From assembly GCA_039029135.1 (NCBI GenBank), contig JBCCGT010000045.1:1-13360 (forward strand): 13,360 bases of DNA, in the 5' to 3' direction. A model generated the notes under the pieces. The model searched no databases and had not been told where the DNA came from. It saw only the letters and a list, made by a program, of their open reading frames with translations. Every line of letters begins with the position of its first letter. Position 1 is the first letter of the stretch. Positions 5,279 through 12,047 of the stretch are shown piece by piece. The DNA comes from JALZVT01 sp039029135 (GTDB taxonomy: Bacteria; Pseudomonadota; Gammaproteobacteria; Pseudomonadales; Azotimanducaceae). The position numbers and the translations under genes were made by a program.

Positions 5279-6400
5279 ATGCCTGACCTGTACCAAAGAA
5301 CCTGCAAGCGCGCGCTGATTGGCGCCCTCAGCCTCTCGCTCGCACCTATCGCAGGCGCGGCCGATACGGCTTTTCTGCACACGGAAACGCAGATGCGCGG
5401 CGGCGACGCCATGGGGATGGCCAAGCGCTTCATGAATCGTTCCGACAGCAGCAAGGTGGGCGTCGCGGGCGCGATCCAGGTCACCGCGACGGGCAAGCAG
5501 CGGGTCGGCATCGATCTCGACAAGGGCGTGCAGTACACGTTCGACACCAAAGGACGACGCTGCAAGGCACAGTCGCTGGAGTCTATCCAAGAGGCCATGG
5601 CGGCGCTGCAGGATCTCGATTTTCGTGGCGGCAACAGCCCGACTGGTGCGGGCGGCGACAATCCAGACTTCACGGTCGAGGTGGACTTCGAGGCGAAGAA
5701 AGCCGGCACCAAAAAGGTCGGCGATTTTCCAACCGGCAACGTCACGGAGTTCGTCCTAACCGCGTGGCAAGTACCCAACAACGGCGGCGAGCGAACCAAA
5801 ATCGCGGTGGCGCGGGGTAACAACGTCACCACCCGGCACACGGCAGAGACGCGCGCGGCGAGCGAAGCGGTCGCCGACTGGCAGCAGCGCTACGTTGAGG
5901 CCATCGGCTTCGAGGGCGACATGCGCGAGCAGTTGCAAAAAGCCTTCGCTCAGGCACCCATACTCGGTCGCATGAACGAGGAGCTCTCCAGGGTCACCGA
6001 CAGCAACGACGAGCTCTCCGTCGAGATGGAGGTCGAGTTCCTGGTGGCGGCACCGACGCAACCGACCGGCAGCGCGAGCAGCGCAGCGGACGCCGCGGGC
6101 GGCGAGCCGAAAAAGAAGCGGCGCTTCGGTCTGGGCAACATCGGCAGCGGTATCGGCGGTGGCCTGGGCGGCCTGAAGGATCGGGTCGCGGGCGCGGCTA
6201 AGCGCGAGGCGCAGGACGCAGCCGAAGATGCCGCCCGCGATGCGGCGAAAAACGCCGCGAAGAAGTCCGCGCCCAAGGCCGGCGAGCTGCGCAGTTTTTA
6301 CACGATGCGCAGCACAACCATCGCCATCTCAAGCGATCCCGGCGATTTCGCGCAGCTCCCCGACAAGTGCGCGACGGCCAAGGTTCGCGGCACCAAATAG
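5279..6400 (+). CDS. secreted protein of unknown function with Lys/Ala-rich tail region
   Basis: 373 residues, ATG with AAGGA six bases upstream. Signal peptide about residues 1-28 (CKRALIGALSLSLAPIAGAA). I do not recognise the family. Residues 30-115 look beta-rich with a 'GKQRVGIDLDKGVQYTFD' element (72-89) that could be a hydrophobic-ligand sandwich. 130-255 alternates beta strands and helices (TVEVDFEAKK, EFVLTAWQVPNNGG, WQQRYVEAIGFEGDMREQL). 260-335 is low complexity: a Ser/Ala linker, basic patch EPKKKRRFG (276-284), a Gly-rich stretch (285-299), then a helical repeat of Ala with alternating Lys/Asp/Glu (300-332), like LEA or apolipoprotein-type amphipathic helices. The last 35 residues form a small folded end. 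Three cysteines (9 in the signal, 95, 364) allow one disulfide. Single gene, convergent with the hydrolase, closed by a terminator-like hairpin. Likely periplasmic or surface-exposed. Confidence 0.75.
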   Translation: MPDLYQRTCKRALIGALSLSLAPIAGAADTAFLHTETQMRGGDAMGMAKRFMNRSDSSKVGVAGAIQVTATGKQRVGIDLDKGVQYTFDTKGRRCKAQSLESIQEAMAALQDLDFRGGNSPTGAGGDNPDFTVEVDFEAKKAGTKKVGDFPTGNVTEFVLTAWQVPNNGGERTKIAVARGNNVTTRHTAETRAASEAVADWQQRYVEAIGFEGDMREQLQKAFAQAPILGRMNEELSRVTDSNDELSVEMEVEFLVAAPTQPTGSASSAADAAGGEPKKKRRFGLGNIGSGIGGGLGGLKDRVAGAAKREAQDAAEDAARDAAKNAAKKSAPKAGELRSFYTMRSTTIAISSDPGDFAQLPDKCATAKVRGTK

Positions 6401-6413
6401 GCCTGAAGCAGAA

Positions 6414-6436
6414 GGGCGGCTTTTCCTAAGCCGCCC
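6414..6436. terminator. bidirectional terminator-like hairpin
   Basis: GGGCGGCTT (6414-6422) pairs perfectly with AAGCCGCCC (6428-6436) around a 5-base loop, 14 bp after the stop of the + gene. The stem's A/T end offers only a short T run, so intrinsic termination is plausible but not textbook. The stop codon of the convergent hydrolase (6426-6428) lies in the loop and stem, so the hairpin also covers the end of that gene. Confidence 0.6.
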
Positions 6437-7688
6437 TGATCTCCGCAAGAACGGGACCCAGGTACTTCATGAAGGTCTCTGGATCTTCGCACATAGGAAA
6501 GTGCCCCACGCCCTTCATCTCGGTGAAGGTTGAGCCGCGAATCGCCTCATGCGCCTCCCGTGCGAGCTCCAACGTGCCGCTGTGATCGTACTCGCCGGCC
6601 ATGATGTGCACGGCCGTTCTGTCCGTATCAATCGCCGCAGCCGAATTGCGCAGGTCATAATCCTCTATGTAGTAGTGCAGATCACCGAGGAATAGCTGCG
6701 GCCAGCCGCTCGCGTAGTGAAACCCGGTTTCCTTCACATAGGGCAGCGGCGAGGACGGCGCCGTCATTCCCTCCATGGCCCGCGCCTTATAGTCATTGCC
6801 AATCTGCGGGCTGGACAGCGCACCCAGAGCGCCCTGCGAGCCCTCAATGTTCAGCGTGCCCTCCACGGCCACCACGGCGCGAAACTTGTCGGCCTCGTGG
6901 TACGCGAGATCCAGCGCCAACAGGCCGCCGACGGAACAGCCCATGAACGCAGGCCGCTCGAGACCCAGCGCCGCAGCCAGTTTGACCGGCACGCTGCGCA
7001 AGAACTCGGCGCCCAGGTTGTAGCGTTCGGTCCACCAGTCTTTGGTCGGCGGCGGCATCGACTTGCCGTGGAACGGCAGATCGTAGGCAATCAGCCGGAA
7101 GTGGTCGGTAATCTCCGGGTACTCGAACAGGTGCCGCCACTGGGCGCCATGCGCACCCGCCGTGTGCTGCACCAACAGCGGTATCCCCTGGCCCGCCTCC
7201 TCGAAGTAGATGCGATGGTCGTGACCGTCGAGATCGAGATGCACATAGCGCCCGACCGGCGCGTCGAAAATCTCGGCCTGCGCCGACTTGGCCTCGGCGC
7301 GAATCGGATTCCGAGCCGGCGCCGGCGGGCGCAGGATCTCCATCGCCCGCATCGCGGCCGCGTAGTACTGCGCGTGCGCGGTATCGTCACCGGTCGCGCG
7401 CACACCCAGGCCCTGATTGGCCGTGGCGAATATGTCGGTGTGAAAGCGCGGCGGCACGGCGGCGAGCAGCTTGCTCCAGATGTCGTCGTCGCCCTCGTAG
7501 TGCAGCACGCCGGTGCCCGCATCGGGACTGCCTTCGGCCGCCACGCCGTCGTCGATCGACATGGCAAGCTCGCGCTCGCCAATACTCAGCTTCAGGCCGC
7601 CGTTCCAGAGGCGCGCGGCCTCCCTGAACTCGCCGTCGGCATTGCAGCTCTCGGCCCAGTTGGCCGAGCTCGGTAGAGCGACTCCCAT
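6426..7688 (-). CDS. alpha/beta hydrolase with SCP2-like N-terminal domain
   Basis: 420 residues, ATG with AGGGAGAGG just upstream. The C-terminal 280 residues are an alpha/beta hydrolase: strand and oxyanion region LLVQHTAGAHG (171-181), nucleophile elbow MGCSVGG with S252, acid D368 in GEYDHSG, and base H396 in GVGHFP, with a lid around 280-345. Residues about 20-120 are extra for the fold: WNGGLKLSIGERELAMSIDDG, then a 'DDDIWSKLLA' and 'GLGVRATGD' pattern resembling SCP2/sterol-carrier-like domains, which could present a lipid-like substrate. That domain call is by pattern only. No signal peptide; cytoplasmic. The substrate is unknown; ester hydrolysis or C-C bond cleavage are both possible. 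The secreted esterase 76 bp upstream on the same strand suggests shared expression and a shared pathway. Confidence 0.88.
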   Translation of the reverse strand: MGVALPSSANWAESCNADGEFREAARLWNGGLKLSIGERELAMSIDDGVAAEGSPDAGTGVLHYEGDDDIWSKLLAAVPPRFHTDIFATANQGLGVRATGDDTAHAQYYAAAMRAMEILRPPAPARNPIRAEAKSAQAEIFDAPVGRYVHLDLDGHDHRIYFEEAGQGIPLLVQHTAGAHGAQWRHLFEYPEITDHFRLIAYDLPFHGKSMPPPTKDWWTERYNLGAEFLRSVPVKLAAALGLERPAFMGCSVGGLLALDLAYHEADKFRAVVAVEGTLNIEGSQGALGALSSPQIGNDYKARAMEGMTAPSSPLPYVKETGFHYASGWPQLFLGDLHYYIEDYDLRNSAAAIDTDRTAVHIMAGEYDHSGTLELAREAHEAIRGSTFTEMKGVGHFPMCEDPETFMKYLGPVLAEIRAA

Positions 7689-7696
7689 CGCGCCTC

Positions 7697-7728
7697 TCCC
7701 TGTCTGGTAATCAGGGACTAAAGTTACC
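7697..7728 (-). promoter_or_regulatory. possible pseudoknot over the hydrolase ribosome binding site
   Basis: Read on the - strand, GGTAA (7728-7724) can pair with TTACC (7710-7706), and TCCCTG (7717-7712) with CAGGGA (7702-7697). The order is arm 1, arm 2, arm 1', arm 2', an H-type pseudoknot with linkers of 6, 1 and 3 bases. The last arm contains AGGGA of the ribosome binding site AGGGAGAGG, nine bases before the ATG at 7688. Folding would hide the site. It does not match a riboswitch class I know. The pairings are exact; function is speculation. Confidence 0.35.
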
Positions 7729-7764
7729 TTACGGCGGCGATCTAGTCAGGTTGGTCCCGACGGT

Positions 7765-9330
7765 CTAGCGGTTCGCGGCGCGGCGCTCGGCGGCGCGGAT
7801 GTCGCTCCAGACCGCGTAGCTTTCGTCCATCAGGCCTTTGCCGCGGCGCGCGCGGGGGGCATCGAACGCGACGTGCTGCCGCGCCTTGCGGTTATAGCCG
7901 CGCCAGGGCGCACCGCGGCGCACGCGCGGCTTGCCGTTCTCGGCGAAGGACACCCAATAGTCGCTCATCAGTTCGGCGAGCTGGTGATCGCGCTTCGTCA
8001 GCTCGCGCTCGCTGTAACGGGTGTTATTGAACACATAGGGGATCTCGGCCGCATGGTAAGCACCCAGCGGTTCGCCGAAGGGCGCGTGATCGAAGCGATA
8101 CAGATAGGTGTCGGCGCCGGCCGTCGAGTTATGCAGCGCCCAGGTGCGCATGCCCCAGCCGAAAGAGCCGTCACGAAAGGCGGCCAGCCAGGACGCGCGC
8201 GGCGTGCTGCTGGGATAGGCCGCCAGCATCGCCTCCAGATGCTGGGGATAGATCTTCTTTAGCTGGGTCTCGTATTCCCCGCTGTCCTTCGGGGCGCGAC
8301 TCATGGCGCCCAACGTCGTGCCCTCGTCCTTGGTGTAACCAACAATCGTCGGCACCAGGTTGTGGCGACCCGCGGCAAACTGCGCGAAGAGCTGCTCCTT
8401 GAAGAACAGTCCGTCCAGCGTCGGCAGCAAACGGCCCGGAGGTGCCGCCGCCAGCACGGCCGCCGCGTCCAGTCGCCGCAGTTCTGCGAGCGACTCAACG
8501 CCCAGAGCGTCTTGCAGCGCGTCGCCCTCCCGGGACGCCGTCTTGACGTCGCGCATGTAGTCGAAACGCGCGCCGCTCTGGCCGATGGCACGGTGGAACA
8601 GACCCTTAGCCTGCGGGCTCGCAACCAGTTGGAACACGCTCCACGAGCCCGCGGACTCGCCGAAGATCGTCACGTTTTCCGGATTGCCGCCAAAGGCCGC
8701 GATGTTGTCGCGCACCCAGTTCAGCGCCATTACCTGATCCGACAGCCCGTAGTTACCCGACGCCCCGTTCGCCTCGCCCGCCGCCTCTGCGTGGGTCAAA
8801 TACCCAAACACCCCCAGGCGATAGTTGATCGTGACCAGCACGACGCCCTTTTTCGCAAGCTCGGTGCCGTCGTAAAACGGCGAGCTACCAGAGCCGCGCC
8901 GCAGCGCGCCGCCGTGGATCCACACCATCACGGGCAGGCGCTTGGCCTCGACCGGGCTCCAGACATTCAGATACAGACAGTCCTCGGACGTCGGTGCCGC
9001 GGCGCGCGCATAAAACGATTCGCTCGGATACGGCGGCTGCATGCACGCGGGGCTGAAGTCGGTGGCGCGGCGAATGCCCTGCCAAGCGGGCGCCGCCTCG
9101 GCGTGTCGCCAGCGCCGCTCGCCGAGCGGCGGCTTTGCATAGGGTATGTGCTTAAAGACACGCACCTCGCCGCTGCGCGGCGACAGCTCGCCCTGCAGTT
9201 CACCCTGCGGGGTAACCAGCGTTGTCGCCGCAGCGGCGCTCGCCAGGCCCAGCGCGAGCCCGGACGCGGCTGCGCGCAATAAACGTGACAACGAAAACGG
9301 GTGCGAAACGGGGCGCGAAGACTGTCGCAT
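7765..9330 (-). CDS. secreted type-B carboxylesterase
   Basis: 521 residues, typical of the carboxylesterase/cholinesterase family. A Sec signal peptide spans about 1-36 (LSRLLRAAASGLALGLASAAAA). Family signatures in order: GIPYAKPP-type segment at 61-68 (HIPYAKPP), EDCLYLNVW (116-124), oxyanion hole HGGA (139-142), NYRLGVFGYL (169-178), nucleophile elbow GESAGS with S226, catalytic Glu E336 (GYTKDEG) and catalytic His H426 (YHAAEIPYVF). The triad is complete, so it is likely an active ester hydrolase in the periplasm or outside the cell. C97 and C118 match the first conserved disulfide region. It begins under a palindromic promoter region and leads into the hydrolase gene. The start is ATG; a run of basic residues before the hydrophobic core supports it. 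Substrate not predictable. Confidence 0.94.
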   Translation of the reverse strand: MRQSSRPVSHPFSLSRLLRAAASGLALGLASAAAATTLVTPQGELQGELSPRSGEVRVFKHIPYAKPPLGERRWRHAEAAPAWQGIRRATDFSPACMQPPYPSESFYARAAAPTSEDCLYLNVWSPVEAKRLPVMVWIHGGALRRGSGSSPFYDGTELAKKGVVLVTINYRLGVFGYLTHAEAAGEANGASGNYGLSDQVMALNWVRDNIAAFGGNPENVTIFGESAGSWSVFQLVASPQAKGLFHRAIGQSGARFDYMRDVKTASREGDALQDALGVESLAELRRLDAAAVLAAAPPGRLLPTLDGLFFKEQLFAQFAAGRHNLVPTIVGYTKDEGTTLGAMSRAPKDSGEYETQLKKIYPQHLEAMLAAYPSSTPRASWLAAFRDGSFGWGMRTWALHNSTAGADTYLYRFDHAPFGEPLGAYHAAEIPYVFNNTRYSERELTKRDHQLAELMSDYWVSFAENGKPRVRRGAPWRGYNRKARQHVAFDAPRARRGKGLMDESYAVWSDIRAAERRAANR

Positions 9331-9359
9331 CGGGCGTGTCCTGTAGCGGGAACGCGCCC

Positions 9360-9398
9360 GTTATACGCGATGGTCACGCACGAGACCATGCGTGCGTG
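9360..9398 (-). promoter_or_regulatory. candidate esterase promoter overlapped by an 8-bp palindrome
   Basis: On the - strand TATAAC (9365-9360) matches five of six -10 bases; 17 bp upstream TGGTCT (9388-9383) is a weak -35. Covering that -35 is a perfect inverted repeat, CACGCACG (9375-9382) and CGTGCGTG (9391-9398) with an 8-base spacer, and an alternative one, ATGGTC (9370-9375) and GACCAT (9384-9389). A TetR- or LysR-type operator controlling the esterase would sit here; no regulator gene is in the window. Confidence 0.45.
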
Positions 9399-9553
9399 GC
9401 GACCTACCCCGTCCCGAACACGCAGTCACGGCATTGTGTCGATCAGCGCACAAAATTGAGCGCGCGCTGCCGACAACGAAAGTGACAAACGCGCCTGCTA
9501 TCGCCCCGCAATCCAGGTAGGACACAACCATCGCACGGCAAGGTTCGCGCGTG
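9399..9553. other. intergenic, nothing recognised
   Basis: Between the palindrome and the end of the dioxygenase gene I see no open frame with a ribosome binding site, no hairpin followed by T residues and no RNA gene. It is the upstream region of the esterase and the downstream region of the dioxygenase. Confidence 0.5.
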
Positions 9554-10378
9554 CTACGACGGCAGATCGGCGCGACGTTTACGACCGCGATACGCCGGAT
9601 TGATCAGTCGACGCGGATGCATGCCATCGACGTACCCCGTGAAGCCCGGGTCGATCACGCTATAGCCCAGCATTCCCTGAATCGTCGCGCTGTAGCGGGC
9701 CGCCAATTCCGGCGGCACGGCAAGCACCATGTTTTCGATCTGCCGCAGCCAGGGCATGCAGTACTGCGGCGTGATGGCCAGCCGACTGCCATTGGAACGG
9801 TTTGCGCCGCCGCGATGCACGAGGCTGCCTGCGAAGACCAGCACGGATCCGGCGGGCATGATGACCGGCACGACCTCATCAGCGCGCGGCTCGCGCCCTT
9901 CCGCCCAGCGATGACTGCCGGGCGCCACCTCGGTTGCACCGTTGTCGGCCGTGAAGTCGTCGATCGCCCAGATGGTCGACACGCCGTAGGCCGGCCGCGG
10001 CTTGGGCAGCATGCGGCTACCGGCCCCGTCGTCGATATGGAACGGCTGCGGTGTCTCGCCCGGATGGACGTTGATGGCAAGCGCGGCCGACAGCAGATAG
10101 TTGGGCGCCAGTAGCGCATCCAACAGCGGCAGGATGGCGACGTGTTCGATCAGCTCCGCGATCACCGGCGCCTTGGCGAGCAGCGCATAGACGCGCTCCG
10201 AATGTTCGCCCTCGAAGTCGTTGCGGCCCATCTTCTCGCGCTGCAGATAGGGCGCGAGCTCGGCTTTCACGCGCGCGCACTGCGCCGACGTCAGCGCCCC
10301 CTCGATCACGCAATAGCCGTCGCGCTCGATGGCATCGAGCCGCGCCGGCGTGGCGGAGGGTGTAGCGAGAGTGCTCAT
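9554..10378 (-). CDS. phytanoyl-CoA dioxygenase (PhyH) family oxygenase
   Basis: 274 residues from the ATG at 10378, which starts MSTLATPSATPARLDAIERDGY, the normal PhyH opening (F/IxxDGYxVIEG at 17-27); an extra 41-codon upstream extension has no family character. Fe(II)/2-oxoglutarate oxygenase: the metal triad is H114-x-D116 (PFHIDDG) and H188 (FAGSLVHRGG), and R199 (SNGSRLAI) should bind the 2-oxoglutarate carboxylate. GSHRW (154-158) and PAGSVLVF (175-182) are further family motifs. It would hydroxylate an aliphatic substrate with O2, releasing succinate and CO2, in the cytoplasm. The substrate is open; many bacterial PhyH proteins act on small molecules, not phytanoyl-CoA. It diverges from the dehydrogenase at 10495, so the two may be co-regulated and act in sequence (hydroxylation, then alcohol oxidation). 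The last 20 residues are basic (RGRKRRADLPS). Confidence 0.9.
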   Translation of the reverse strand: MSTLATPSATPARLDAIERDGYCVIEGALTSAQCARVKAELAPYLQREKMGRNDFEGEHSERVYALLAKAPVIAELIEHVAILPLLDALLAPNYLLSAALAINVHPGETPQPFHIDDGAGSRMLPKPRPAYGVSTIWAIDDFTADNGATEVAPGSHRWAEGREPRADEVVPVIMPAGSVLVFAGSLVHRGGANRSNGSRLAITPQYCMPWLRQIENMVLAVPPELAARYSATIQGMLGYSVIDPGFTGYVDGMHPRRLINPAYRGRKRRADLPS

Positions 10379-10494
10379 GACACCAGAGCGTACCGCCCCG
10401 CCGAGGGCTTTGGCAAAATCGCCGGGCGCGCGGCACAGCGCCAGCGCGCGGCAACGATCGAGGGAAACCACCGAGGGACTCAGCGGGAGGCGAC
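10379..10494. promoter_or_regulatory. divergent promoter region between PhyH and SDR genes
   Basis: The two start codons are 116 bp apart, so both promoters must lie here or overlap coding sequence. GCGCGCGGC occurs twice in the same direction (10426-10434 and 10444-10452), a pitch of 18 bp. GAGGGA also appears twice (10460-10480 region). No clear -35/-10 pair stands out in this GC-rich DNA. The repeats may be operator half-sites or just low-complexity GC sequence. Confidence 0.35.
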
Positions 10495-11274
10495 ATGGCA
10501 CTACAGGATTTAACCGGCCAGGTGGCCTGGATCACCGGCGCGGGTACGGGCATCGGCGAGGGTGCAGCGCGCTCGCTCGTCGCGGCGGGCATGCGCGTGG
10601 TGCTGTCCGGCCGGCGGGTCGAGCCGCTGCAGGCGCTCGCGACCGAACTCGGCGAGGCGGCCAGCGTCGAACCGCTCGACGTCGCCGACAAGGATGCGGT
10701 CAGCGCCGTGGCCGCGCGCATCGTTGCCACCCACGGGCAACTCGACGTGCTGGTCGCAAGCGCGGGCATCAACGTCAAGGCGCGCAACTGGCACAACGTC
10801 TCGCTTGAGGACTGGGACCGCGTCATCCGCATCGATCTGGACGGCGCGTTCTACTGCTGCAAGGCGGTGCTGCCGCAGATGATCGAGCAGGGCGGCGGCC
10901 TGATCCTCAACGTCTCGTCCTGGGCGGGTCGCCACGTCAGCGTGGTAACGGGACCGGCGTACACGGCGGCCAAGCACGCGATGAACGCGATGACCGAGAG
11001 CATCAACATGGAGAACGGCATCCACGGCGTGCGCGCCTGCGCGATCTGTCCCGGTGAGGTCGCGACACCCATTCTGGATAACCGCCCGGTGCCGGTGTCT
11101 GCCGAGGACCGCGCGCAGATGGTGCAGCCCGAAGACTGCGGCGATCTCGTCCGCTTTCTCGCCGCCCTGCCGCCACACGTCTGCATCAATGAACTGACGA
11201 TCAGCCCGACCTGGAATCGCGGCTATGTGGCGCAGGCCAAGGGATTACGCAACTCGGCGCCACTCGCCCCTTAA
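10495..11274 (+). CDS. short-chain dehydrogenase/reductase (SDR)
   Basis: 259 residues, ATG with GGGAGG seven bases before. Classical SDR: cofactor glycine motif TGAGTGIG (14-21), LDVAD (61-65), ASAG (88-91) in the place of NNAG, NVSSWAG (139-145) with the catalytic serine, Y156-x-x-x-K160 (YTAAKHA), and CPGEVATPI (185-193). R40-R41 after the second strand (VVLSGRRVE) suggests NADP(H). The position usually held by the catalytic-tetrad Asn (N-L-x-G-x-F) is D114 (IDLDGAF), a variant seen in other SDRs. There is one extra residue between the serine motif and the tyrosine. It would oxidise a secondary alcohol or reduce a ketone. Its divergence from the PhyH oxygenase suggests it takes the hydroxylated product; this is inference. 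Confidence 0.92.
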   Translation: MALQDLTGQVAWITGAGTGIGEGAARSLVAAGMRVVLSGRRVEPLQALATELGEAASVEPLDVADKDAVSAVAARIVATHGQLDVLVASAGINVKARNWHNVSLEDWDRVIRIDLDGAFYCCKAVLPQMIEQGGGLILNVSSWAGRHVSVVTGPAYTAAKHAMNAMTESINMENGIHGVRACAICPGEVATPILDNRPVPVSAEDRAQMVQPEDCGDLVRFLAALPPHVCINELTISPTWNRGYVAQAKGLRNSAPLAP

Positions 11275-11276
11275 GC

Positions 11277-11301
11277 GGGCGCCGTAACGGCAAAGGCGCC
11301 C
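11277..11301 (+). terminator. terminator-like hairpin after the SDR gene
   Basis: GGGCGCC (11277-11283) pairs perfectly with GGCGCCC (11295-11301) around an 11-base loop, three bases past the TAA. GGCGCC recurs at 11304-11309 and could give an alternative stem. No T tract follows, so termination is possible but not proven. Confidence 0.4.
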
Positions 11302-11396
11302 CTGGCGCCGAATCAGAATACGCGCCGCTGGCGTGCCTCCTGCTACGAACCCCGGCGCGAACGCAGTACGTCACGCAACGGGCGCACACGAGCGTC

Positions 11397-11434
11397 TACA
11401 ATAGCCCCCCGCGCGCCATACCGGACGCGCGCGG
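11397..11434 (+). promoter_or_regulatory. candidate -10 and 5'-leader hairpin of the beta-barrel gene
   Basis: TACAAT (11397-11402) is a good -10 hexamer 50 bp before the ATG; I find no convincing -35 at 16-18 bp. Downstream, CCGCGCGC (11409-11416) and GCGCGCGG (11427-11434) form an 8-bp GC stem ending nine bases before the AGGAG ribosome binding site. It could stabilise the leader or influence initiation. Confidence 0.35.
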
Positions 11435-11452
11435 CACGCAGCAGGAGCAGAC

Positions 11453-12037
11453 ATGACGTCATCCCGATCAGCCCATACCGGCCTCAGCCGTCTGGCGGCG
11501 GCAATCCTCAGCCTGGGCTGCGCCCTGTCGGCGCACGGCGCCGAACTCTGGTACAGCTATCTGGATGCCTCCTATCTGTCCGGCGACGACATCGACGCCG
11601 GCGCGGCCTTCGGCTCCTGGCAGTACCACCGCAACGCCCGCCTGTTCGGCAGCCTCAGCTATGACAAGGAAGGCGACGTCAAGGTCACCACCGCGTCCCT
11701 GGGCACCGGCTGGATCGCGCGGCCGAGCGACCGCGTGAACGTCACCGCCGACATCGGCTTTACCAACGTGCGCGTCGATGTCGGCGACTTCGATTCTTCG
11801 GAGCAGGGCGCCGTCGCCGCCGTCACCGGCCGCTTCTGGATCGCGCCCGACTTCGAGGTCGGCGTCAGCGCCGGCGTCAACCACCTCTTCGACGTCGACA
11901 GCACCGTGCTCAGCTACGGCGCGAACATGCGCTACTGGTTCGCGCCGCGCGCGGCCTTCCAGTTCGGCATCTCCAGCACCGACGAGACCGATGCGGTGCT
12001 GGCGGTGGGCCTGCGCTTCGGTTCACAGCAAAACTAG
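11453..12037 (+). CDS. small outer-membrane beta-barrel protein
   Basis: 194 residues, ATG with AGGAG five bases before. The signal peptide is about residues 1-30 (LSRLAAAILSLGCALSAHGA|E). The mature protein of about 164 residues is built of alternating hydrophobic/polar strands with aromatic girdle residues: LWYSYLDASYL, SWQYHRNARLFGSLSYD, VKVTTASLGTGWIA, VNVTADIGFTNVRVD, AAVTGRFWIA, FEVGVSAGVNHLF, VLSYGANMRYWF, AAFQFGISS, DAVLAVGLRFG. This fits an eight-stranded barrel of the OmpA/OmpX size. The end GLRFGSQQN has the penultimate strand Phe, but the usual terminal aromatic is followed by four more residues. No enzyme residues seen. Its role is unknown: small pore, adhesion or lipid binding. 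It is followed after 10 bp by the ferredoxin-like gene on the same transcript. Confidence 0.8.
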   Translation: MTSSRSAHTGLSRLAAAILSLGCALSAHGAELWYSYLDASYLSGDDIDAGAAFGSWQYHRNARLFGSLSYDKEGDVKVTTASLGTGWIARPSDRVNVTADIGFTNVRVDVGDFDSSEQGAVAAVTGRFWIAPDFEVGVSAGVNHLFDVDSTVLSYGANMRYWFAPRAAFQFGISSTDETDAVLAVGLRFGSQQN

Positions 12038-12047
12038 CGCCGCCGCC

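Noticed and set aside
6717..7676. Long + strand frame (319 codons) inside the hydrolase
   Set aside because: Arg/His-rich antisense shadow; the - strand protein has a full catalytic triad and a good ribosome binding site.
8362..9282. Long + strand frame (306 codons) inside the carboxylesterase
   Set aside because: Antisense shadow of a gene with signal peptide and complete triad; GC-rich DNA keeps the reverse frame open.
10426..10452. Direct repeat of GCGCGCGGC as a definite operator
   Set aside because: The sequence is low-complexity GC, so a chance repeat is likely; kept only as a remark on the intergenic region.
10510..11178. - strand frame (222 codons) across the SDR gene
   Set aside because: No motifs, Ala/Arg/His-rich; the + strand has an unmistakable SDR.
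11778..12047. In-frame upstream extension of the ferredoxin-like gene
   Set aside because: Ser/Ala/Arg-rich nonsense read out of phase inside the beta-barrel gene; the family opening starts at the GTG at 12048.
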